Program-made: the position numbers and the translations under genes
Notes under the pieces: generated by a model
Database searches by the model: none
What the model was told of the DNA's origin: nothing
Seen by the model: only the letters and a program-made list of their open reading frames with translations
From: CAINDZ01 sp964399195
GTDB lineage: Bacteria > Krumholzibacteriota > Krumholzibacteriia > LZORAL124-64-63
Length of the DNA: 64,000 bases
Assembly (NCBI GenBank): GCA_964399195.1
Contig: CAYNPY010000007.1
Coordinates: forward strand, 10,418-74,417
Direction of reading: 5' to 3'
Shown here: positions 33,874-41,129 of the stretch, piece after piece
How positions within the stretch are numbered: the first letter of the stretch is position 1
Layout: every line of letters begins with the position of its first letter

Positions 33874-36000
33874 CTACCCCAGCCTCACCGGCAGCTCCCG
33901 CACCCTGGTCCCCGTCGCCGCGAAGATCGCGTTGAGCACCGCCGGCGCCACCGGCGGCTGGCCCGGTTCGCCCACGCCGCCGATCGGCTCGCCGCTCTCG
34001 AGGATCTCCACCTGCACCTCGGGCATGCCGCCCATCGTGAGCAGGGGATAGCCGTCGAAGTTGGTCTGCTGCACGCGGCCGCCCGCGATGGTGATCCCGC
34101 CGTGCAGCAGCGCCGTCACCGCCATGGCGGCGTTGCCCTCGGTCTGCGCCCGCACGCCGTCCGGGTGCACGGCCAGGCCGCAGTCGATGGCCGTCCAGAT
34201 GCGGTGCACCCTGACGCGCCCCTTGTCGACCGACACCTCGGCCACCGTGGCCGCCGCGCTGCCGAAGCTCTCGTGGCAGGCCAGTCCGCGGGCGCGGCCG
34301 GCCGGCGCGGCGCCGCCCCAGCCCGCGACCTCGGCCGCGCGCTCGAGCGCGCCGCGCAGGCGCGAGCCTCTTGGCAGCAGCCCCAGGCGCAGCGCCAGCG
34401 GGTCGGCCCCCGCCGCAACCGCGATCTCGTCCAGGAAGCACTCGTTGGCCACCGGGTGCTGCGAGTTGTACACCGAGCGCCACCAGCCGACCGGGACGGC
34501 CGTGTTGGCCATCGCGTACTCGACGCGCAGGTTCGCGATCTCGTAAGGCAGCGTGGCGGCGCCGTCCAGGGCGTCGGGCTCCTGTTGCGCGCGCCCCGGC
34601 TGCAACTGCCCCATGATCGACGGCGCGGCGAAGCGGTGCCGCCACGCCACCAGGCGGCCCTGCCCATCCAGGCCCGCCGCCAGCCGGTGCAGGCTGGCCG
34701 GCCGGAACCAGTCGCCGCGCATGTCGTCCGCGCGGTCCCACACCACCTGCACCGGCGAGCCGAAGGCCTTGCTGGCCAGCGCGGCCTCGACGACGAAGTC
34801 GGGCATCAGGCGGCGGCCGAAGGCGCCGCCGGCCAGTGTGGTGTGCAGCCTGATCCGGTCGGGCGGCAGGCCGAGCAGGCGCGCCAGCTGGCCGAGCGGC
34901 CACTGCGGCGCCTGCGTCGGGGCCCAGATCTCCGCGCTGTCGGCCCGCACGTCGGCCGCGCAGTTGACGGGCTCGATCGAGGCGTGCGCCAGGAACGGCA
35001 GGTGGTACTCGGCGGTCAGCGTGCGCGCGGCGCCGGCCAGCGCGGCGTCCAGGTCGCCCTCGTCGCGGTACGCCTTCACGTCGGGCGAGCCCTCGGCCAG
35101 CTTCGCCGCGAACATCGCGCGGATGGAGTCGCTGCTCAGCGAGGTCTCGCCGCCCTCCCACTCCACGCGCAGCGCGTCGCGGGCCTGCAGCGCAGCCCAG
35201 GTGGAGGTGGCCGCCACGGCGATGCCGGAGTCCAGCTGCGCCACCTCGCGCACGCCGGGCCTGGCCTTCGCGGCGGCGGCGTCCCAGCTGCGCGGCTTGG
35301 CGCCGAACACGGGGCTGCGCGCGATCGCCACGAACAGCTGCCCCGGCACGCGCGTGTCCAGGCCGAAGCGCGCGGCGCCGCGCAGCTTCTCCGGCGAGTC
35401 GAGGCGCGCCGGCGAGGTGCCGATGATGCGGAACGTCTCCGGGTCCTTGAGCGCCGGCTCCGCCGGCACCGGCAGCGTGGCCGCCAAGGGCACCAGCGCG
35501 CCGTACTCCAGGCGGCGGCCGCTCTTCGCATGGATGACCGCGCCCTCCTGCGCGCGGCACTCGCCCGCCGGCGCCTTCCAGGTCCGCGCCGCCGCCTCGC
35601 AGAGCATCTCGCGCGCCGCGGCGCCGGCCTGCCGCAGCGGCGCGTAGAATTCGCGCACGCTGGTGCTGCCGCCGGTGGTCATGCTGCCGTAGCGCTCGAG
35701 GTGCGCCAGCGCCGGCTCCACGCGCACGCGGCGCCAGTCGGCCTCCAGCTCCTCGGCCACGATCATCGGCAGCGCCGTGCGCGCGCCCTGGCCCAGCTCG
35801 CTGCGCGGGACGATCACGGTCACGGCGCCGTCGGTGTCGATCCGCAGGAAGACGCCGGGCGCGAACGTGGCCGCTTCGCCCGCGGCCCGCGCCTCGTCCA
35901 GCCCCGGCAGGCGGATCCCGATGATGAGCGCCGCCCCGCCCGCCGTGGCGGCCTTGAGGAACGCGCGCCGCGTGAGCTGTGCCGACGTTTGCCCGCTCAT
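33874..36000 (-). CDS. iorB: Tat-exported molybdopterin subunit of an isoquinoline 1-oxidoreductase-type hydroxylase
   Basis: 708 residues. A twin-arginine signal (TRRAFLKAATAGGAAL) comes first, then the xanthine-oxidase-family molybdopterin fold: GAFGRR, GWWRSVYNSQ and the catalytic Glu in GGVGEPGQPPVAPAVLNAI. IorB-type subunits hydroxylate N-heteroaromatics or aldehydes using water, passing electrons to the [2Fe-2S] IorA. It overlaps iorA by 4 bp. No cytochrome subunit is adjacent; the following genes encode two small membrane proteins and a dioxygenase-like lipoprotein. Substrate cannot be read from the sequence; an aldehyde or aromatic is likely. Confidence 0.92.
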   Translation of the reverse strand: MSGQTSAQLTRRAFLKAATAGGAALIIGIRLPGLDEARAAGEAATFAPGVFLRIDTDGAVTVIVPRSELGQGARTALPMIVAEELEADWRRVRVEPALAHLERYGSMTTGGSTSVREFYAPLRQAGAAAREMLCEAAARTWKAPAGECRAQEGAVIHAKSGRRLEYGALVPLAATLPVPAEPALKDPETFRIIGTSPARLDSPEKLRGAARFGLDTRVPGQLFVAIARSPVFGAKPRSWDAAAAKARPGVREVAQLDSGIAVAATSTWAALQARDALRVEWEGGETSLSSDSIRAMFAAKLAEGSPDVKAYRDEGDLDAALAGAARTLTAEYHLPFLAHASIEPVNCAADVRADSAEIWAPTQAPQWPLGQLARLLGLPPDRIRLHTTLAGGAFGRRLMPDFVVEAALASKAFGSPVQVVWDRADDMRGDWFRPASLHRLAAGLDGQGRLVAWRHRFAAPSIMGQLQPGRAQQEPDALDGAATLPYEIANLRVEYAMANTAVPVGWWRSVYNSQHPVANECFLDEIAVAAGADPLALRLGLLPRGSRLRGALERAAEVAGWGGAAPAGRARGLACHESFGSAAATVAEVSVDKGRVRVHRIWTAIDCGLAVHPDGVRAQTEGNAAMAVTALLHGGITIAGGRVQQTNFDGYPLLTMGGMPEVQVEILESGEPIGGVGEPGQPPVAPAVLNAIFAATGTRVRELPVRLG

Positions 36001-36461
36001 CGCTTGACCTCCTGGCCGGCGGCGCGGTGGATCGCCTGGCGGATCCGCTGGTAGGTGCCGCAGCGGCAGAGGTTGCCGTCCATGGCGGCGGTGATGTCGT
36101 CGTCGCTGGGCCGCGGCTTGCTTGCCAGCAGCTCGGCCGCCGTCAGCAGCTGCCCCGGCTGGCAGTAGCCGCACTGCGAGACGTCCTCGGCCAGCCAGGC
36201 GTCGATGAGCGGATGCCCGTCGGCGGCCAGCCCCTCGATCGTGGTGATCGCCTGCCCGCCCACTTCGGCCACCGTAAGCGTGCAAGAGCGCGTGGCCGAG
36301 CCATCCAGCAGCACCGTGCAGGCGCCGCACAGCCCCTCGCCGCAGCCGAACTTGGTGCCGGTCAGGTCGAGGTGGTCGCGCAGGACCCAGAGCAGCGGGG
36401 TGTCGGCATTGGCTTCGACGGTGCGGGGGGTGCCGTTGACCAGGAGCGTAAAGGTCGGCAT
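35997..36461 (-). CDS. iorA: [2Fe-2S] subunit of the IorAB oxidoreductase
   Basis: 154 residues, the normal size. The plant-type [2Fe-2S] site CGEGLCGAC plus a later Cys (SCTLTV), and the second all-helical [2Fe-2S] site CGYCQPGQ with CRCGTY, are all present. It carries electrons from the Mo centre of IorB. It has no own Tat signal, so it is probably co-exported with IorB. First gene of the five-gene cluster running to 32461; no clear promoter in the 78 bp upstream, which contain a copy of the recurring palindrome after the feo operon. Confidence 0.93.
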   Translation of the reverse strand: MPTFTLLVNGTPRTVEANADTPLLWVLRDHLDLTGTKFGCGEGLCGACTVLLDGSATRSCTLTVAEVGGQAITTIEGLAADGHPLIDAWLAEDVSQCGYCQPGQLLTAAELLASKPRPSDDDITAAMDGNLCRCGTYQRIRQAIHRAAGQEVKR

Positions 36462-36521
36462 CGGGGGCCTCCCTTGCCGGGGCGTGTGGGATGTCGGGAA
36501 GGGTTGGATCCTAGCACGAAC

Positions 36522-36535
36522 TGGCGCCGGCGCAA
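36522..36535. repeat. Palindrome TgGCGCCGGCGCAA, one mismatch, 3' of the feo operon
   Basis: A 13/14 match to the recurring palindrome, 4 bp after the stop of the last feo-operon gene and upstream of iorA. Confidence 0.5.
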
Positions 36536-36539
36536 CCGG

Positions 36540-36770
36540 TCAGTGCAGCGCGACGCTCCCGCGCCGCGCCGGCGCCGTCTCGCCCGCCGGGGACGCGCAC
36601 CCGTCCGCGCCGCCCTCGGCGCCGCCCTTCGCCACCGGGCAACTCCCCCCGCTCGCGCACGACGAGCACGCGCCCGGCTTCTTCAGCGACCTGACCAGCG
36701 CCCGCAGCGCCCACACCCCCGCGCCCGCCACCAGCAGGCCGACCACCACCGCCTCCCACCCGAAGCTCAC
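36540..36770 (-). CDS. FeoB-associated Cys-rich membrane protein
   Basis: 76 residues from a GTG start overlapping the feoB stop by 4 bp. One membrane helix (WEAVVVGLLVAGAGVWALRAL) is followed by a Cys cluster (CSSCASGGSCPVA, then GCASP). This is the layout of the FeoB-associated Cys-rich family, thought to help FeoB handle ferrous iron at the cytosolic side. The C-terminal tail is Ala/Arg-rich and lacks features. Fourth gene of the dtxR-feoA-feoB operon. Confidence 0.85.
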   Translation of the reverse strand: MSFGWEAVVVGLLVAGAGVWALRALVRSLKKPGACSSCASGGSCPVAKGGAEGGADGCASPAGETAPARRGSVALH

Positions 36771-38956
36771 GCGCCCATCCCTCCCAGCTTGAGCAGCAGC
36801 CCCACCTGGTACACCGCGAAGGTCACGATCCACGCCAGCGCCGTCAGCCCCAGCGACTGCGCCAGCGCCCACTTCACGCTGCCGGATTCCTGCCGCGTGA
36901 TGGCGAACGTGGCGATGCACGGCGTGGCGATCAGGGCGAACATCATGATGCACAGGCCCACCAGCGGCGAATACCGATCACGCAATTGCTGGCGCAATTG
37001 CTCTGAGGTCTCGTCCGCCTCGCCGACGGCGAACACGATGCCCATCTGCGCGACGAACACCTCCTTGGCGGCGGTGGCGCCCACCAGCGCGGTGCCGATG
37101 CGCCAGTCGAAGCCCAGCGGGGCGATCAGCGGCTCCAGCACGCGGCCCACGCGGCCGGCCACCGAGTACGACAGCGCGGCCGCCTGCTGCTGCGCCGGGT
37201 CGTCCAGCTGCTCCCAGGGCACACCCGCGGGCAGGCCGTCGCCGGCCGGCGGCACCCAGCCCTCGCGCGGCTTCGGGTAGAAGGTCAGGCACCAGAGGAT
37301 GATCGCCGCGCCCAGGATCACCGTGCCGGCCTTCTTCAGGTACAGCCAGGCGCGCGTCCACATTTGGATCAGCAGGCTGCGCGCGGTCGGCAGGCGGTAC
37401 GGCGGCAGCTCCATCACGAACGGCGTGTTCTCGCCGCGGAACAGCGTCGCGCGCAGCAGGCGCGCGCCCAGCAGCGCCAGCACGATGCCCGTCACGTAGA
37501 TGAGCCACAGCACCGGCCCCTGCCACTTCGCGGCGAAGAAGGCCGGGATCATCAGCGCGTAGATGGGCAGGCGCGCGCCGCAGCTCATCAGCGGCAGCAC
37601 CATCATCGTGATGAGCCGGTCGCGCCGCGTCTCCAGCGTCCGCGTGGCCATGATCGCCGGCACCGTGCAGCCGAACCCGATGAGCAGTGGGATGAACGTC
37701 TTGCCGTGCAGCCCCACCTTGCTCATGAAGCGGTCCATGACGAACGCCGCGCGCGCCATGTAGCCGGTGCCCTCCAGCACCGCGATGGCCAGGAACAGCA
37801 GCACGATGTTCGGCAGGAACACGATCACCCCGCCCACGCCGCCGATGATGCCGTCGACCAGCAGCGACTGCAGGTGGCTGCCGCTGCCGGCGGGCCACAG
37901 GGCGGTGATGGCGCCGCCCAGGGCGACGAAGCCGCGGTCGATCAGGTCCATCAGCGGGTTGCCCAGCGTGAAGGTCAGCGTGAAGACCACGTACATCAGC
38001 GCCAGGAAGATGGGCACGCCCCACACCTGGTGCATGGCGATGCGGTCGAGGCGGTCGCTCAGCGCCGCGCTGCGGCCGGCGCCCACCTGCCGCACCACCT
38101 CGCCGCACAGGCGGCCGATGTGCTCGTAGCGCAGCCGCGCCAGGTGGATGTCGGGATCATCCGCGATCGATTCGGTGAACGCTGCGGCGATGGCGGCGAT
38201 GGCCGGCCGCGCGGCCTCGACCGGCGCCGAGCCCAGCACGTGCTGGTCGCCTTCCAGCAGCTTGAGCGCCTGCCAGCGGCGGTGCGGCGACTCGGGCAGC
38301 AGCTCCTCGATGCGCGCGACGGCGCCCTCGACGACCGGGCCGTAGTCGATGCGGCCGTCGCGGCTGGCGCGTTGCGGCATCGCCAGCGCGCCGGGGCCAG
38401 GCCCCTGGTCGCGGCACAGGTCGGCCGGTCCGGGCAGGCGCACCTGCGCGGAGGCCACGTCCAGCACGGCGCCGATCACCTCGTCCATGCCCTGGTTGCG
38501 GTTGCCCACCGCCGGGATCACGGGCACGCCCAGCCGGCGGGCCAGGCGCGCGTGGTCGATGATCAGCCCGCGCTCGCGCGCCTCGTCCGACATGTTCAGC
38601 ACGACGACCAGCGGCCGCCCGATCTCCAGCAGCTCGGTCGTCAGGAAGAGGTTGCGCTCGAGGTTGGAGGCGTCGACGACGTCGATCACCACGTCCGGCG
38701 CGTGGTTCAGCAGGAAGTCGCGGGTGACCAGCTCCTCCTCGCTGAACGCGGTCAGGCTGTAGGTGCCGGGCAGGTCGACCAGCTTGAGGCGCAGATCGCC
38801 GCGGCGCAGCGTGCCCTCTTTCCACTCGACGGTCACGCCGGGGTAGTTCCCCACGTGCTGCCGCGCGCCGGTCAGGTTGTTGAAGATGGTGGTCTTGCCG
38901 GCGTTGGGATTGCCGGCCACCGCGACGGTGAGCGTCCTGTCCAGCGTCAGCGCCAC
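36767..38956 (-). CDS. feoB: Ferrous iron transporter FeoB
   Basis: 729 residues, normal length. The N-terminal G domain has GNPNAGKTTIFN (P-loop, Ala where Ser is usual), DLPGTYSLTA (G3) and VVLNMSDEA (G4). A GDI-like helical region and a polytopic permease with Gate motifs (TFIPLLIGFGCTVPAIMATR and LMSCGARLPIYALMIPAFF) follow. It imports Fe2+ across the inner membrane with GTP. It lies 10 bp downstream of feoA and should be under the DtxR-family regulator encoded first in the operon. The large iron demand of the hydrogenase and Fe-S proteins nearby fits. Confidence 0.96.
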   Translation of the reverse strand: MALTLDRTLTVAVAGNPNAGKTTIFNNLTGARQHVGNYPGVTVEWKEGTLRRGDLRLKLVDLPGTYSLTAFSEEELVTRDFLLNHAPDVVIDVVDASNLERNLFLTTELLEIGRPLVVVLNMSDEARERGLIIDHARLARRLGVPVIPAVGNRNQGMDEVIGAVLDVASAQVRLPGPADLCRDQGPGPGALAMPQRASRDGRIDYGPVVEGAVARIEELLPESPHRRWQALKLLEGDQHVLGSAPVEAARPAIAAIAAAFTESIADDPDIHLARLRYEHIGRLCGEVVRQVGAGRSAALSDRLDRIAMHQVWGVPIFLALMYVVFTLTFTLGNPLMDLIDRGFVALGGAITALWPAGSGSHLQSLLVDGIIGGVGGVIVFLPNIVLLFLAIAVLEGTGYMARAAFVMDRFMSKVGLHGKTFIPLLIGFGCTVPAIMATRTLETRRDRLITMMVLPLMSCGARLPIYALMIPAFFAAKWQGPVLWLIYVTGIVLALLGARLLRATLFRGENTPFVMELPPYRLPTARSLLIQMWTRAWLYLKKAGTVILGAAIILWCLTFYPKPREGWVPPAGDGLPAGVPWEQLDDPAQQQAAALSYSVAGRVGRVLEPLIAPLGFDWRIGTALVGATAAKEVFVAQMGIVFAVGEADETSEQLRQQLRDRYSPLVGLCIMMFALIATPCIATFAITRQESGSVKWALAQSLGLTALAWIVTFAVYQVGLLLKLGGMGA

Positions 38957-38966
38957 GGTGCGGGTC

Positions 38967-39182
38967 CTATTCGACCAGGATGCGCGAGGCCATGCCGCGA
39001 CCGATCACGATCCGGCTGCCGCGCACCGCCAGCACGAACGGGCCGCGCCCGGAGTTCTGCACCACTTCCAGCTCGGCGCCGGGCAACAGGCCCAGTGCGG
39101 CCAGCCGTCCGCGCAGCTGGCGACCGCCGTCGATCGACTTGAGGACGGCGCGCGTCCCTTCGTTCACCTGCGACAGGGGCAT
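38967..39182 (-). CDS. feoA: FeoA SH3-like protein
   Basis: 71 residues, a complete FeoA: PLSQVNEGTRAVLKSIDGG, LRGRLAALGLLPGAELEV, and the ending SRIVIGRGMASRILV. FeoA is a small cytosolic protein that binds and activates FeoB. Two bases separate its ATG from the regulator's stop codon, and feoB follows after 10 bp, so the three genes are co-transcribed. Confidence 0.95.
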   Translation of the reverse strand: MPLSQVNEGTRAVLKSIDGGRQLRGRLAALGLLPGAELEVVQNSGRGPFVLAVRGSRIVIGRGMASRILVE

Positions 39183-39184
39183 GG

Positions 39185-39709
39185 CTACGCCTCCTCCCGG
39201 TTGGTCAGAGGATCGGGCAGCAGGTCGCCGCCGCAGACGTCGCGCCCGCAGGTGTGGCCGGGCCCCGACTTGTTGCAGAAGAACCCGGCCGTCTCGTCCC
39301 AGCGCACGTCGTTCTGCGGGCAGCTCTCGAAGTACTCGACGAAACGCACCAGCCGGTTCAGCACGCCGCTGCTGACGGCGTGCTCCAGGCGGCAGGCCTC
39401 CGCGTCCGCTTCCGCGGGCGGCAGGCCCAGCACCTGGTTGAGGAACTTCGACAGCGTCTGGTGCCGCTTCACCACGCCGAGGGCCACGGCCTCGCCGGGC
39501 TCCGTCAGCGTGATCAGGTCGTAGGGGGCGTAGTTGATGAGCTTCTTCTCGGCCAGCGAGCGCAGCGCCTGCGTCACCGAGGAATTGTGCACGCCCATGC
39601 GCAGCACGATGTCCTTCGCGCGCGCGGCCCCCTTCGCCTCGACGGTGTGGAAGATCGCCTCGAGGTAATCCTCGAGACTGGCGCTCAGGTGGAGTTCGTC
39701 GGCCTTCAT
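39185..39709 (-). CDS. DtxR/MntR-family metal-dependent repressor with Cys-rich C-terminus
   Basis: 174 residues. Winged helix (SLEDYLEAIFHTVEAKGAAR, MGVHNSSVTQALRSLAEKKL) and dimerisation domain (RHQTLSKFLNQVLGLPPAEA, ACRLEHAVSSGVLNRLVRF) match DtxR/MntR. There is no SH3-like third domain; instead the last 45 residues hold five Cys (SCPQND, FFCNKSG, HTCGRDVCGG). First gene of the feo operon; it probably represses its own promoter in response to Fe2+ or Mn2+. The Cys tail might bind metal or an Fe-S cluster (inference). Confidence 0.92.
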   Translation of the reverse strand: MKADELHLSASLEDYLEAIFHTVEAKGAARAKDIVLRMGVHNSSVTQALRSLAEKKLINYAPYDLITLTEPGEAVALGVVKRHQTLSKFLNQVLGLPPAEADAEACRLEHAVSSGVLNRLVRFVEYFESCPQNDVRWDETAGFFCNKSGPGHTCGRDVCGGDLLPDPLTNREEA

Positions 39710-39748
39710 CGCGATTGCCGCCCCGTGTTTCGAAAACGCATTTTCACT

Positions 39749-39771
39749 GGCGACGAAAGTTTTTTGTCGTC
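39749..39771. promoter_or_regulatory. Candidate DtxR-type operator of the feo operon
   Basis: Imperfect inverted repeat GGCGACGAAA-GTT-TTTTGTCGTC: 8 of 10 positions pair. It lies just downstream of the predicted -10 box and 39 bp before the regulator's ATG, an autoregulatory position. Confidence 0.55.
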
Positions 39772-39774
39772 ACA

Positions 39775-39803
39775 AATATCGGCGCTTTGACGCTGTTTGT
39801 AAA
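39775..39803 (-). promoter_or_regulatory. Sigma70 promoter of the feo operon
   Basis: Minus strand: -35 TTTACA (39803-39798), 17-bp spacer, -10 GATATT (39780-39775), inside an AT-rich island. Confidence 0.6.
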
Positions 39804-39843
39804 GGGAATTCGCGACGATCGCGGCGGTGCGGGCGGGCAGGTG

Positions 39844-39857
39844 TTGCGCCGGGGCAA
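39844..39857. repeat. Palindrome TTGCGCCGGgGCAA, one mismatch
   Basis: Copy in the divergent region between the dtxR-feo operon and the HNH gene. It is the only intergenic copy not at a 3' end. A GGCGCC-gtctc-GGCGCC hairpin follows at about 39874. Confidence 0.45.
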
Positions 39858-39922
39858 CGCGGGGCCAGGGGCTGGCGCCGTCTCGGCGCCCCGCTTTCCC
39901 TCAATTCCTCCCTCCCGCATTG

Positions 39923-39934
39923 ACTGTATACAGT
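39923..39934. promoter_or_regulatory. Palindrome ACTGTATACAGT upstream of the HNH gene
   Basis: Perfect 12-bp palindrome that begins inside a TTGACT -35-like hexamer (39920-39925). CTGTATACAG looks like a short LexA-type SOS box. Two 10-bp direct repeats TTTTTCGCTA (39977-39986 and 39988-39997) lie between it and the ATG. Confidence 0.45.
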
Positions 39935-40028
39935 GTGCAAAGAAATATACACCATTCAGGCTTGCGCTTGCTGGCGTTTTTCGCTATTTTTTCGCTAAGA
40001 CTTTCCTCCCGGAAAACGAGCCTGCCCC

Positions 40029-41129
40029 ATGACAGCCGCCACCCTTGCCGCGGTCGCCGAAGCGTCCGCCGCCCGCCCGTCCCTCCCCGCGTTCACCCCG
40101 GGCCGCCCCGCGGCCGAGGTCGACGCCGCCCTCCGCCAGGCCCTGGCCGCCTGCGACCGCGCCCGCGAGTGCGCCGTGCTCTGGTTCGCGGAGGTCCGCC
40201 GGCGCGAGCTGTACCGCACGTTTGGGTACGCCTCGTTGGAACTGTATGCAGTACACGCGCTCGGGTTCAGCCGGAACCGCACCTGGCAGTTCAAGCGCCT
40301 GGCCGACGAGTTCGACCGCCTGCCCGCCCTGCGCGAAGCCGTCGCCGGCGGCGACCTGGGCTGGACCAAGGCCCGGCATGTCGCGCGCGTGGCCAGCCCG
40401 GCCACGGCCGCGGCCTGGGTCGAGAAGGCGAAGACCACGGGCCGGCGCGAGCTGGAGCGCGAGGTGACGGCGGCGCGGGCCGACGCGCGCGGGCAGCGCG
40501 CGGCGCGGGCGGGTGCGCCGGCGCAACATCCCTGCGGCTCGCCCCCCGTCGGCGCTCCCGCAAACATCACCCTGCGCGCCGACCCCGTGCAGCTGGCCCG
40601 CTTCGAATCGCTGGTCGAGCGCGCCCGCAAGACCGGCGCCGTGCCGCGCGGGACCGATCGCATGGATCTCGTGCTGGCGGCGCTGGAGGCATTGGTCAAG
40701 AGCGATGACGATGAGCCCGCAGCCGACCCCAGGCGCCGCCCGCGGCCCTGCGCCCCGGCCGCGCGCATCGTCATCCACGAGTGCCCCGACTGCGGCCGCG
40801 CCGCGGCCGCCACCGGGCGCGGCGAACGGCCGCTGGCCCCGGCGCAACTGGCGGCGGCCAGGTGCGATGCCGTCCTGCAGGAACCGGGTAAGCGCAACCG
40901 CGCCACGATCCCGCCCGCCACGCGCGCGGCGGTGCTGGCGCGCGACCGACACCGCTGCGCGGCGCCCGGCTGCGGGTCGGCGCGCTTCCTGGAGGTGCAC
41001 CACATGGTGCCGCGCGAAGAGGGCGGCTCCAACAAGGCCGACAACCTGGTCACCCTGTGCGGGCGGTGCCATCGGTTCGCGCACGAGAAGGCGCGGCGGG
41101 AAGCAGCGGGGATGGGTGATGGCGCCTAA
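40029..41129 (+). CDS. HNH endonuclease (DUF222-type N-terminus)
   Basis: 366 residues. The C-terminal HNH domain is intact: DRHRCAAPGC, FLEVHHMVPREEGGSN, DNLVTLCGRCHRFAH, with two CxxC-like Zn pairs. The long helical N-terminal part (DAALRQALAACDRARECAVL, SRNRTWQFKRLADEFDRLP) resembles DUF222/13E12-type proteins, which often occur in several copies per genome. Such genes can be mobile or SOS-linked; the LexA-like palindrome upstream fits. No strong Shine-Dalgarno precedes the ATG. The 3' end overlaps hydF (opposite strand) by 4 bp. Confidence 0.88.
   Translation: MTAATLAAVAEASAARPSLPAFTPGRPAAEVDAALRQALAACDRARECAVLWFAEVRRRELYRTFGYASLELYAVHALGFSRNRTWQFKRLADEFDRLPALREAVAGGDLGWTKARHVARVASPATAAAWVEKAKTTGRRELEREVTAARADARGQRAARAGAPAQHPCGSPPVGAPANITLRADPVQLARFESLVERARKTGAVPRGTDRMDLVLAALEALVKSDDDEPAADPRRRPRPCAPAARIVIHECPDCGRAAAATGRGERPLAPAQLAAARCDAVLQEPGKRNRATIPPATRAAVLARDRHRCAAPGCGSARFLEVHHMVPREEGGSNKADNLVTLCGRCHRFAHEKARREAAGMGDGA

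Noticed and set aside
36985..37010. Direct repeat CGCAATTGCT in the feoB gene
   Set aside because: Two copies encode a repeated Gln-Leu stretch of FeoB (QLRQQL); ordinary coding sequence.
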